From positions 1-18,926 of the forward strand of contig JAQUFI010000019.1 in NCBI GenBank assembly GCA_028684735.1: a stretch of 18,926 nt of DNA, read 5' to 3'. Numbering within the stretch: the stretch's first letter is position 1; each line of letters starts with the position of its first letter. This document shows positions 7,233 to 13,276 of this stretch, one piece after another. The notes beneath the pieces are model-generated. The model saw nothing but the letters and a program-made list of their open reading frames with translations, did not search any database and was not told where the DNA came from. A program made the translations under genes and the position numbers. The stretch is from Bacilli bacterium. Its GTDB lineage: Bacteria > Bacillota_I > Bacilli_A > RF39 > UBA660.

Positions 7233-7850
7233 ATGAAAAAATTATGGGACAACCTTAAAATCTATAAGAAAATGACTTGTTTTTTAATTATAATTACGCT
7301 TGTAGCACTTATCGCAGGATCATTATTTGTTGTCATTCTTGATAAAGCAGACCAAGCAATAGTTAGTGAACACCTAGAAAAATATTTAACAAATATACAA
7401 ATTAATAAGTTAAGTAATTTTAAATCTTTTTCAAGAATTTTTAGTTCAGATTTAATTTTCATATCACTTATTTGGTTATTAGGTATATCAGTTATTGGTT
7501 TACCAATTATTATGCTTTTATATTTTATGAATACCTTTATTCTTGGTTTTTCATTAGGTGGAATGATCCTTAATTATAAATTTAAAGGTCTATTATTCTC
7601 ATTTATATCCTTTTTCCCGCATCAAATCATCAATATAGGTATTTATACTATTCTCGTCGCTTATGCTATAAATTTGTCATTAAGATTAATAAATTCGATT
7701 GTTTTTAAAAAAGTCTTAGATTTTAAAAAAATAATCAATAAATATTTTATTATTTATCTACTTTGTTTGATTGTTATATTAATCACATCATTATATGAAT
7801 CCTTATTATTACCCAATCTTATTAAATCATTATTTACTATTTTTAAATAG
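7233..7850 (+). CDS. spoIIM: Stage II sporulation protein M
   Basis: SpoIIM is part of the SpoIID-SpoIIM-SpoIIP machine that drives septal peptidoglycan thinning and engulfment of the forespore. The 205-aa product has five or so membrane segments (about 15-37, 74-98, 100-112, 118-146, 172-196), close to the usual length of about 210. The most characteristic part is residues 80-130: IWLLGISVIGLPIIMLLYF, then GFSLGG and a central FPHQII corresponding to the conserved P-Q/H-x-I of the family. The C-terminal ES-LLP segment (189-194) is also typical. The start is an ATG after TTAGGTGAT. With spoIVB it supports real sporulation ability. In Bacillus it sits next to ripX (xerD) and drm (deoB); here those genes lie across dif. 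Confidence 0.88.
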   Translation: MKKLWDNLKIYKKMTCFLIIITLVALIAGSLFVVILDKADQAIVSEHLEKYLTNIQINKLSNFKSFSRIFSSDLIFISLIWLLGISVIGLPIIMLLYFMNTFILGFSLGGMILNYKFKGLLFSFISFFPHQIINIGIYTILVAYAINLSLRLINSIVFKKVLDFKKIINKYFIIYLLCLIVILITSLYESLLLPNLIKSLFTIFK

Positions 7851-7857
7851 ATAGTTT

Positions 7858-7868
7858 TATGATATAAT
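7858..7868 (+). promoter_or_regulatory. Extended -10 promoter of mnmA
   Basis: TATAAT at 7863-7868 preceded by TGA, with no good -35 box. The predicted start of transcription (about 7875) falls just before the mnmA ATG at 7885 and rules out the in-frame TTG at 7873 as translation start. Confidence 0.55.
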
Positions 7869-7884
7869 TTAGTTGGTGAAAATT

Positions 7885-8991
7885 ATGAAAAAGGTTATTA
7901 TTGGAATGAGTGGGGGAGTCGATAGTAGTGTTGCAGCTATTATCTTAAAAGAACAAGGATATGATGTCGTTGGTCTTTTTATGCGCAACTGGGATAGTTC
8001 TGTTAATAACGACATTCTAGGTAATCCTGATTTAAATAATCAAATCTGTCCACAAGAACAAGACTACAACGACGCTTTAAAAGTGTGTGAGAAAATTGGT
8101 ATTCCCCTTCATCGAATTGATTTTGTAAAGGAATATTGGGATTATGTCTTTACTTATTTCCTAGATGAATTAAAAAAAGGAAGAACACCTAATCCTGATG
8201 TGATGTGTAATAAATATATTAAATTTGATGCCTTTCGAGAAGAAGCTAAGAAACTAGGAGCTGATTATATTGCGACTGGTCATTATGCTAGAGTAAAAGA
8301 TCATAAACTACTAAGAGGAATTGATAAAAATAAAGACCAAACTTATTTTTTATCACAAATAACCAAAGAACAATTAGAAAATGTGATGTTTCCAATTGGC
8401 GAAATGGTTAAAGATGAAGTTAGAGAAATTGCTGAGAAACATGATTTAATCACAGCTCATAAGAAGGATTCAACTGGTATTTGTTTTATTGGTGAGCGAA
8501 ACTTCTCACAATTCTTATCTAACTATTTACCTAATCAAGAAGGCAATATCGTTAATATTGAAAATGATGAAGTTATTGGGAGACATATTGGTCTCATGCA
8601 TTATACAATTGGGCAGAGAAAAGGTTTAAATATCGGTGGTAACAAAGATCGAATATTCGTGGTTGGAAAAGACCTAAACAACAATGTCTTATATATAGCT
8701 CATGGTTCTAATAACGAATATCTATATAGTGATGCTGCTTTAATAGAGAATGTTAACTGGATTAGTGATATTAAACCAGAGAAATGTAGTGCCAAATTCC
8801 GTTATCGTCAAAATGATAACGATGTAATTATAGAATATATTAATGAAGAGCATGTCTTAGTAAGATACCCTGATCAAATAAAAGCAGTAACACCTGGTCA
8901 AGCTTGTGTCTTCTATCTTGATGAAGAATGTCTTGGTGGAGGAATTATAAAAGAAGTCTATAAGAATAGTATGAAGTTATGGTATTTATAA
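7885..8991 (+). CDS. mnmA: tRNA-specific 2-thiouridylase MnmA
   Basis: MnmA puts sulfur on U34 of the Lys, Glu and Gln tRNAs, using ATP and a sulfur relay. The 368-aa product starts MKKVIIGMSGGVDSS; the PP-loop SGGVDSS is at 9-15. The NPDVMCNKYIKFD block (103-115) carries catalytic C108, and STGICFIGER (196-205) carries the second catalytic cysteine, C200. GHYAR (132-136) and GQRKGL (243-248) are also conserved, and the C-terminal beta-barrel domain is complete. The chosen ATG follows GGTGA; an upstream in-frame TTG (7873) lies within or before that site. No YrvO/NifS-type desulfurase is beside it in this window. Confidence 0.97.
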   Translation: MKKVIIGMSGGVDSSVAAIILKEQGYDVVGLFMRNWDSSVNNDILGNPDLNNQICPQEQDYNDALKVCEKIGIPLHRIDFVKEYWDYVFTYFLDELKKGRTPNPDVMCNKYIKFDAFREEAKKLGADYIATGHYARVKDHKLLRGIDKNKDQTYFLSQITKEQLENVMFPIGEMVKDEVREIAEKHDLITAHKKDSTGICFIGERNFSQFLSNYLPNQEGNIVNIENDEVIGRHIGLMHYTIGQRKGLNIGGNKDRIFVVGKDLNNNVLYIAHGSNNEYLYSDAALIENVNWISDIKPEKCSAKFRYRQNDNDVIIEYINEEHVLVRYPDQIKAVTPGQACVFYLDEECLGGGIIKEVYKNSMKLWYL

Positions 8992-8995
8992 ATAA

Positions 8996-9023
8996 TTGAC
9001 AATCACTTAAATTGTGATAAAAT
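8996..9023 (+). promoter_or_regulatory. Promoter of the 146-aa gene, with operator-like inverted repeat
   Basis: TTGACA (8996-9001), 16 bp, TAAAAT (9018-9023). An inverted repeat ATCAC (9002-9006) with GTGAT (9014-9018) fills the spacer and touches the -10 box. This promoter is nearly the same as the one at 9534-9561: both have TTGACAAT, ten variable bases, GTGATAAAAT, and then AATAGGAGGT. Confidence 0.85.
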
Positions 9024-9046
9024 AAATAATAGGAGGTATAATATCC

Positions 9047-9487
9047 ATGGATAATACTAATAATGAAAAAGAAAATTTAAATTTAAATGAGCAGTCTGTA
9101 CAAACAAATACAACTCCATCTTTGAATCAAAATATGTACAGTGATTCTAAATACATTTTTACTAACGGTCCAGATAAAGAACCTGTACCAACCGGCAGTT
9201 ATAAACCAGTAGGATTAGATGATTCTCAAACAGCATTTGTCAATCAACCTCATAATTCTAATACTGATCCTAATATTGTTGCCCTAGCTACACTTCAAGC
9301 AATGTTAGATAAACTAAAACAAACTCCATTAGTAGCTAGAGAAGAGTTATATGAAAACATTGGACATTGGTTTGAAGATACATACATCGATGACGAAACA
9401 GATGACGGTTTTAAAACCATTAACTACGATACATATGTCAAAATGCTTCAATTATATGTTGATGCAGAAAAATATCTTGATAATTAA
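9047..9487 (+). CDS. Unrecognised 146-aa soluble protein
   Basis: I do not recognise a family. Residues 1-75 are polar and Asn/Thr/Pro-rich, probably disordered. Residues 76-146 look like a small helical domain (NIVALATLQAMLDKL, LYENIGHWFED, YVKMLQLYVDAEKYL) with an acidic stretch DDETDDG at 115-121. No signal peptide or membrane segment is visible. A perfect AGGAGGT ribosome binding site precedes the ATG. The promoter is almost a copy of that of the XRE regulator downstream, which suggests joint control. A strong terminator follows, so the gene is transcribed alone. Its only contextual hint is position beside that regulator and about 1 kb from dif. Confidence 0.8.
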   Translation: MDNTNNEKENLNLNEQSVQTNTTPSLNQNMYSDSKYIFTNGPDKEPVPTGSYKPVGLDDSQTAFVNQPHNSNTDPNIVALATLQAMLDKLKQTPLVAREELYENIGHWFEDTYIDDETDDGFKTINYDTYVKMLQLYVDAEKYLDN

Positions 9488-9488
9488 T

Positions 9489-9513
9489 AGGTGAGGTAAC
9501 TCACCTGTTTTTT
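9489..9513 (+). terminator. Intrinsic terminator
   Basis: AGGTGAG, loop GTAA, CTCACCT, then GTTTTTT: a 7-bp GC-containing stem two bases after the stop codon of the 146-aa gene. Confidence 0.93.
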
Positions 9514-9533
9514 ACTATACTATTACTTTACAC

Positions 9534-9561
9534 TTGACAATTGACACCAGTGTGATAAAAT
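9534..9561 (+). promoter_or_regulatory. Promoter of the XRE regulator gene, twin of the one at 8996
   Basis: TTGACA (9534-9539), 16 bp, TAAAAT (9556-9561). The spacer holds ACAC-CA-GTGT (9544-9553), an inverted repeat against the -10 box as in the twin promoter. A second TTGACA at 9541-9546 is too close to the -10 to act as -35. The -10 box covers the ATG at 9560, so that ATG cannot be the start codon. Confidence 0.85.
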
Positions 9562-9583
9562 GTTAATAGGAGGTTTGAAAGTT

Positions 9584-10366
9584 ATGGAAAGATTAAATGA
9601 AATTTTACGTGAGTTAGGTATTTCAAAAGTTAAATTAGCTAAATTTCTTGGAGTATCAAGACAGATGATTTATAATTATTTAGAACTTAATGATTTAAAT
9701 AAATGGCCTAAAGATAAAAAGGTCTTATTATTAAATTTGTTAGGTATAAAATCAGCTGATGAATTAGATACTATTAAGGTAGACACTGACTATATTTTAG
9801 ATGTAGAAACAAGAATAAATAATTTATTCGCCACCTCTAGCAAAAATGATGTTGCTGATTCCTCATCTATGTTTACAGGCTTAGGTAAAAAAGAAAAAGA
9901 ACTATTATATAATATCGTTGATCTTATTAAAGAACAATTAGAAGATGAAAAAGATACTAAAGCTTATGCAACATATCAGTATCTATATCACTTCTTACAA
10001 TCAATGGATAATTCTAAAGAGTTAAAATACATTTTAGCATATATTGCTAAAGCAACAGGATTTGTTAAACCACTAGAATTTGCTTATGATGAAGAAGATC
10101 AATTTGTTTTTGAAAGTATCTTATTTACTGCCCTAACTTTATATAATAATGGGGGAGCATCTAAATCGAAATTAGCTGAATCTCATAAACGCTTTGTCAC
10201 TCAGATAGAACATCGTAAAGAAGAAAAAATGAGTCGAACATTAGAGCTAAATACAATTAAAATTCAAGCGCTTAAAGAACTTAATTACACTGAAATAACT
10301 GAAAAAAATGCTTCTGAGGTCTTCGAAAAGATTGCTGAGATACAATCTCGAAAGATTACTAATTAA
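9584..10366 (+). CDS. XRE-type HTH transcriptional regulator
   Basis: The 260-aa product begins with a Cro/C1-type helix-turn-helix (about residues 5-55): ISKVKLAKFLGVSRQMIYNYLE is a clear helix-turn-helix core. The rest is helical and acidic (100-200), ending with a charged helical part rich in Lys and Glu. No known ligand domain or protease signature is recognised, so the signal it senses is unknown. The ATG at 9584 follows AGGAGGT at 9 bases; the earlier in-frame ATG (9560) lies in the -10 box. Its promoter copies that of the preceding 146-aa gene and both carry operator-like inverted repeats, so autoregulation and control of the neighbour are plausible inferences. It is the last gene before dif. 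Confidence 0.85.
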   Translation: MERLNEILRELGISKVKLAKFLGVSRQMIYNYLELNDLNKWPKDKKVLLLNLLGIKSADELDTIKVDTDYILDVETRINNLFATSSKNDVADSSSMFTGLGKKEKELLYNIVDLIKEQLEDEKDTKAYATYQYLYHFLQSMDNSKELKYILAYIAKATGFVKPLEFAYDEEDQFVFESILFTALTLYNNGGASKSKLAESHKRFVTQIEHRKEEKMSRTLELNTIKIQALKELNYTEITEKNASEVFEKIAEIQSRKITN

Positions 10367-10376
10367 TAATCAAGAT

Positions 10377-10405
10377 AAACCATCTAATTATAGGATGGTT
10401 TTTAT
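10377..10405 (+). terminator. Intrinsic terminator after the XRE gene
   Basis: AAACCATC (10377-10384), nine-base loop, GATGGTTT (10394-10401), then T residues. Confidence 0.88.
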
Positions 10406-10424
10406 TTAAAAGATTACTAATTTA

Positions 10425-10452
10425 ACTCGGTATAATGTATATTATGTTAACT
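10425..10452 (+). other. dif: Chromosome dimer resolution site dif
   Basis: The 28-bp site reads left arm ACTCGGTATAA, core TGTATA, right arm TTATGTTAACT. Compared with the B. subtilis dif as I recall it, 22 of 28 positions match. Against the Firmicutes consensus as I recall it (first half ACTKYSTAKAAT, second half RTATATTATGTWAACT), 26 of 28 fit, the misses being positions 4 and 5. It lies between two transcription units, right where gene direction changes from plus to minus, and xerD is 4.8 kb away. This is the XerC/XerD binding site where chromosome dimers are resolved at the terminus. Confidence 0.88.
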
Positions 10453-10746
10453 TATACTTTGATAATTAAATATCCCTTTTAATAGAGAATAAATGCCCTT
10501 TTTAGAAGTTTTAAAGAGTTTTTAATGTCCTTGTACCTTAAATAAGAGTTTTGTCGCTACAAACACATTATAACACATAATTTTTTTATATCAATTTTTA
10601 TATTATAAGAATTATTATTTGTCCGAGATATGAGACTACTATCAAGTAAATAGCACCTAGAATATGCCCCTCTCAAAACCCTTGTAAATCAACAATTCCC
10701 ACACTTGTGCGTAATATTATCAAGTATAGCGATTTTTTATCGGTTA

Positions 10747-10787
10747 TAACTATGTTTTTTCGCAAGGCGAATGAAAAAACATAGTTA
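10747..10787. repeat. 14-bp perfect stem-loop
   Basis: TAACTATGTTTTTT (10747-10760) pairs with AAAAAACATAGTTA (10774-10787). The 13-base loop can form a small inner CGC/GCG stem. It is not next to a gene end and has no T-run placed for termination. Confidence 0.9.
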
Positions 10788-10834
10788 GTTAATTATTTGT
10801 AGATAATGTTTTCTTTTAATTGTTAATTATACAT

Positions 10835-10898
10835 AAAAAAACAATCTTATAAAGGGTAAATAGCACGACAAAGTCGCCCTTTACAAGATTGCTTTTTT
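10835..10898. repeat. Long two-stem hairpin (origin-like or terminator-like)
   Basis: CAATCTTATAAAGGG (10842-10856) pairs with CCCTTTACAAGATTG (10877-10891) with one mismatch, giving 15 positions. Inside is a second hairpin CGAC-AAA-GTCG (10866-10876), separated by a one-sided bulge TAAATAGCA. The whole is flanked by an A-run (10835-10841) and a T-run (10893-10898), so it could also terminate transcription in either direction. The branched form recalls single-strand origins of small replicons, but that is inference. Confidence 0.85.
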
Positions 10899-10980
10899 AA
10901 TGTTCTTAGTTGATAACAAAGAAAACTCACATAATACACTCTCTTTTTTTTATTAGTTTTATTATTATATTTATTATTAT

Positions 10981-11046
10981 GGTAGACAAAATTGTCTACC
11001 CCCCTGGACAAAAATGTCCACCCCCCCTAGACAAAATTGTCTAGGG
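10981..11046. repeat. Three iteron-like inverted repeats separated by C-runs
   Basis: Three hairpins: GGTAGACA-AAAT-TGTCTACC (10981-11000), TGGACA-AAAA-TGTCCA (11005-11020), and CCCTAGACA-AAAT-TGTCTAGGG (11025-11046). They are joined by runs of C, their centres are 22-23 bp apart (about two helix turns), and all share GACA-AAAW-TGTC. They start directly after the stop codon of the HTH gene on the minus strand. Regular spacing and palindromy suggest binding sites for that protein. Confidence 0.9.
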
Positions 11047-11054
11047 TATAATAA

Positions 11055-11399
11055 TTAACCATCTGGATTATTTAACCAGTCATAATCAATTAAGTTATGA
11101 TCACTGACTTCAAAATTCTTTTTTAGATCAGTGTGTAGGTATATTTTTCGTTTGGTATTATCAGTTAATTCAATAACTATGTATTTTTTATCAATCAATT
11201 GACGAATTAACCTTGTAATTGTTCTGTCAGAAACACTATATAAGTCCGCAAAATATTCATTAGTTGCCCAACAATAACCTTTTTCATTACATAAAGCGGT
11301 TATTTCAGCATACAAGAGTTTAGCATTGGGAGTAATATCTTTGTCATAACGGACATTGGCGGGTAAAATCGCGTAATAACTTCGTTTTACCTTTTCCAT
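11055..11399 (-). CDS. HTH replication-initiator-like protein (HTH_36 type), possibly truncated
   Basis: The 114-aa product matches a helix-turn-helix family common in phages, plasmids and integrative elements of Firmicutes: SYYAILPANVRYD, then PNAKLLYAEITALCNEKGYCWATNEYFADLYSVSDRTITRLIRQLIDKKYI, a winged helix at about 20-80. In such proteins this domain is the N-terminal DNA-binding part of a replication initiator. The ORF ends with TAA at 11055, but the same frame stays open for 25 more codons through the iteron hairpins (peptide with repeated RQFC and GG) before another stop at 10977. A longer C-terminal part may therefore have been lost, or readthrough may occur. The ATG lies inside the end of the upstream ORF (13-base overlap), with AGGTGG before it. 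Confidence 0.8.
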   Translation of the reverse strand: MEKVKRSYYAILPANVRYDKDITPNAKLLYAEITALCNEKGYCWATNEYFADLYSVSDRTITRLIRQLIDKKYIVIELTDNTKRKIYLHTDLKKNFEVSDHNLIDYDWLNNPDG

Positions 11400-11822
11400 T
11401 TTTCATACCACCTACTCTTTTTACGACCATAATATCTTTGATAAGATAATTGTCTATCTTCTTTATCACTTAAAGTTTGATTATCATAAACATTAACTTT
11501 TAAAATAACTTTATGACCATAATTATTATAATCATTTTCAGATAATCCATTATCATAGCTTAAAAACTTTTTAATCACTTTATTAGCTTCACTTAGATAA
11601 ACATAATATATTCCCTTTATCATTAAAACCACCATATAACCACTTTCCAAAATCATTAAAATCATTAAAAATCGATACATTATCACATTTATATTTTATC
11701 AGTAATAAACCTTTATAATTTTGGTTATAATAATTATTATTTATAGCATAAGTAATTTCATAATTATTATCATTTAATTGAATAATTGATATTATCATTA
11801 CTTTTGATTTATATTTTTTCAT
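11387..11822 (-). pseudogene. Frameshifted small gene of about 145 codons
   Basis: Two overlapping ORFs on the minus strand read as one protein if a single base is skipped. The first (11822 to 11589) starts MKKYKSKVMIISIIQLND and ends shortly after GGFNDKG; the second continues from about 11620 as GIYYVYLSEANKVIKKFL and ends YGRKKSRWYEKWKR at 11387. The shift is +1 and falls at or near the run AAAGGGAA (plus strand 11611-11620), which fits one extra G or A. The complete product would be a polar, Asn/Tyr-rich protein of about 145 aa with a basic end; no family recognised. It is coupled to the HTH gene by overlap. A sequencing error or programmed shift cannot be excluded. Confidence 0.6.
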
Positions 11823-11851
11823 ATTTCACTACCCTATTTTTAAAAAGTTTA

Positions 11852-11879
11852 AAATAAAACACTGTATATTATGTTAACT
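11852..11879 (+). other. dif-like site with degenerate left arm
   Basis: Core TGTATA and right arm TTATGTTAACT are identical to the dif at 10425-10452, but the left arm AAATAAAACAC keeps only a few of its 11 positions. It reads as the far junction of the element: host right arm joined to an element-derived poor left arm. A weak left arm would make excision inefficient and stabilise the insertion. Confidence 0.75.
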
Positions 11880-11925
11880 TCTGTTAGAATCAATATTAAA
11901 TCAATAATAGAAAGGAAGTATAATT

Positions 11926-12072
11926 ATGATGAGTTCTTATAATGTTACTTCATTTAGAATTATTATAATATTAGAGGCGCTAATGCCTATAATACAATCA
12001 GCATTTTATTTATTAATAGTTATATTGTTATTGTTAATAAATAATAAGTTAAAAAAAATCTTAAAAAAGTAA
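11926..12072 (+). CDS. 48-aa single-span membrane peptide
   Basis: Starts MMSSYNVTSF and continues with a hydrophobic helix (about 21-39; PIIQSAFYLLIVILLLL) and a basic tail NNKLKKILKK. A ribosome binding site AAAGGAAG lies 8 bases before the first ATG. A possible promoter (TTAACT 11874-11879, 16 bp, TTAAAT 11896-11901) overlaps the right end of the dif-like site. Size, one helix and a Lys-rich end resemble type I toxins or small phage membrane proteins, but no family is recognised. It lies just outside the 18-bp repeat, so it is probably a host gene. Confidence 0.6.
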   Translation: MMSSYNVTSFRIIIILEALMPIIQSAFYLLIVILLLLINNKLKKILKK

Positions 12073-12154
12073 TCTGTTTTAATCTATAAAACTACTAACT
12101 ACTCTCTTTGTATAATAATTATATTCCTACACATATTATTAATGGGTGATTATA

Positions 12155-12448
12155 ATGAGAAAGAATAATAATAAGCAATCTAATAACTCCAAAATGGCTA
12201 GTTCAAAAAACAACAACGTTACCAATAATAGTAACAATAATGCCAAAAACAATAACAACAAAGCTAATAATAGCAATAATAATGTAACTAATAGTAATAA
12301 AACTAATAGTTATAATAACAATAAGGCAAGAAACAATAATAATAATGTTACTAATAATTCTAATAATGTTGGATTTGAACCTGCTAGTGATGGATCTTTT
12401 GAATTAGATGAAAACAATGAAAACTCATTTCATTTGAGAGACTATTAA
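12155..12448 (+). CDS. Asn-rich low-complexity protein, unknown
   Basis: 97 aa from the ATG at 12155, which has GGGTGAT before it; the in-frame GTG at 12146 lies in that site. Residues about 3-72 are made of Asn with Ser, Lys, Thr and Val (for example NNVTNNSNN repeated), surely disordered. The C-terminal 24 residues differ: GFEPASDGSFELDENNENSF and HLRDY, acidic and more structured. That short tail is the part most likely to carry function. A TATAAT box at 12111-12116 is a possible -10. Spore-associated low-complexity proteins are one option in a spore former, but nothing in the sequence proves it. A strong terminator follows. Confidence 0.65.
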   Translation: MRKNNNKQSNNSKMASSKNNNVTNNSNNNAKNNNNKANNSNNNVTNSNKTNSYNNNKARNNNNNVTNNSNNVGFEPASDGSFELDENNENSFHLRDY

Positions 12449-12471
12449 GATTGCAAAGTATTACCCACAAT

Positions 12472-12500
12472 AAAAGAGGCTTTAATGGCCTCTTTTTTTT
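12472..12500. terminator. Bidirectional terminator between the Asn-rich gene and the ZIP gene
   Basis: AAAAGAGGC (12472-12480), loop TTTAATG, GCCTCTTTT (12488-12496), then further T residues. On the minus strand the stem is also followed by TTTTA, so it can end the xerD-to-ZIP operon arriving from the right. Confidence 0.92.
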
Positions 12501-12516
12501 GATTACTCCCCTACTT

Positions 12517-13263
12517 TTAAAAAAAGGTATGATTTATTAAGACAATCATTACTCCTATAAAAAAATAAAGAAATGATTGCCTACTATTTTTATATCTTTT
12601 GATTGTTGGTAGTAGTTCATATAATGATATATGAATCATAATACCTGCAATGATGGCAAATAAGTATCCAATAATGTTATTATCAATATAATTATCTAAG
12701 AAAAGATAGGTTATAATCGCACCTAATAATTCTGACATTCCTGAGATAAAAGTATATAAAAAAGCTTTTTTAGTACTATTTGTTGAATAATCAATAGGAA
12801 TGGCAATGCTTATTCCTTCAGGAATATTATGTAGAGCAATTGCTATCGCTAATGATATTCCTAACTTAATATTGACATTACTAACCATGAAAGTAGCCAT
12901 TCCTTCTGGTATGTTATGAAGAATAATTGCAATCATTGATATTAATCCTACTCGATATAATTGATTGTCATTCGTTTTGGGTAATAATTTATCAATCATT
13001 AATGATATTGTCACGCCTAGTGATAAAAAGATTAAAGATAAAAGAATACTAGGTATTAATTTAAATTCTAATCGTAAAGTTTGAATCGAACTAGGCAATA
13101 AATCGATTAAAGAAGTTGTAAGCATAACGCCAATTGTTAAACTAAGGGCTGCAGAAATAATAATTTCTTGCCTTTTTTTTATAAAAATAAAGAAGGTTCC
13201 AAGTAATGTCGAAAAACCAGCTAATGAAGTAATAATAAAAGCTAATATTACTTCCCTACTCAT
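12517..13263 (-). CDS. ZIP-family divalent metal transporter
   Basis: A 248-aa integral membrane protein with eight or so hydrophobic segments. Two copies of the ZIP metal-binding motif are present: HNIPEGMA (116-123) in the fourth helix and HNIPEGIS (145-152) in the fifth, including H116, E120, H145 and E149 of the binuclear metal site. H211 and E216 in a later helix (GIMIHISLYELLP) are also typical. ZIP proteins bring zinc, and sometimes iron or manganese, into the cytoplasm; the exact metal cannot be read from the sequence. AGGAGG lies 7 bases before the ATG. It is the last gene of the xerD operon, 13 bases after deoB. Confidence 0.92.
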   Translation of the reverse strand: MSREVILAFIITSLAGFSTLLGTFFIFIKKRQEIIISAALSLTIGVMLTTSLIDLLPSSIQTLRLEFKLIPSILLSLIFLSLGVTISLMIDKLLPKTNDNQLYRVGLISMIAIILHNIPEGMATFMVSNVNIKLGISLAIAIALHNIPEGISIAIPIDYSTNSTKKAFLYTFISGMSELLGAIITYLFLDNYIDNNIIGYLFAIIAGIMIHISLYELLPTIKRYKNSRQSFLYFFIGVMIVLINHTFF

Positions 13264-13276
13264 TACAATCCTCCTT

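Larger units (their letters stand above)
10454..10980. other. 527-bp non-coding segment with structured DNA
   Basis: I see no convincing gene. The segment holds an 11-bp direct repeat GTAAATAGCAC (10646-10656 and 10856-10866), two long stem-loops (listed separately), a small hairpin CGAT-TTTTT-ATCG (10730-10742), and three loosely similar CCCTTTT/TCCTT blocks near 10473, 10495 and 10527. Such a layout fits a replication or packaging control region of a small replicon better than a coding region. Confidence 0.6.
10436..11880. mobile_element. Putative Xer-integrated mini-element at dif
   Basis: The segment is bounded by an 18-bp identical direct repeat, TGTATATTATGTTAACTT (10436-10453 and 11863-11880), which is the core and right arm of dif. 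The left boundary is a full dif; the right boundary has a degenerate left arm. This is the product expected when a circle carrying a one-armed dif-like site recombines with chromosomal dif. The inside (about 1.4 kb) has an HTH replication-initiator-like gene, a frameshifted gene, iteron-like hairpins and long stem-loops, but no integrase, fitting an element that borrows host Xer. It may be a satellite, plasmid or phage remnant. Mobility has not been shown. Confidence 0.68.

Noticed and set aside
7873..7884. Upstream TTG start for mnmA
   Set aside because: It would fall at or before the predicted transcription start and overlaps the GGTGA ribosome binding site of the ATG at 7885.
10711..10719. 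TAATATTAC on the minus strand, the nick-site nonamer of geminivirus/circovirus-type rolling-circle origins
   Set aside because: In DNA this AT-rich about one such nonamer is expected by chance in the window on both strands, it is not in a hairpin loop, and no HUH Rep gene is present.
10454..10980. Possible tRNA or other structured RNA gene in the non-coding part of the element
   Set aside because: No cloverleaf, no T-loop GTTCRA with proper spacing and no acceptor stem; the stem-loops present do not fit known RNA families I can recall.
10981..11046. Possible short CRISPR array
   Set aside because: Only three units, each palindromic, with C-run spacers of 4-7 bases; no true spacers and no cas genes.
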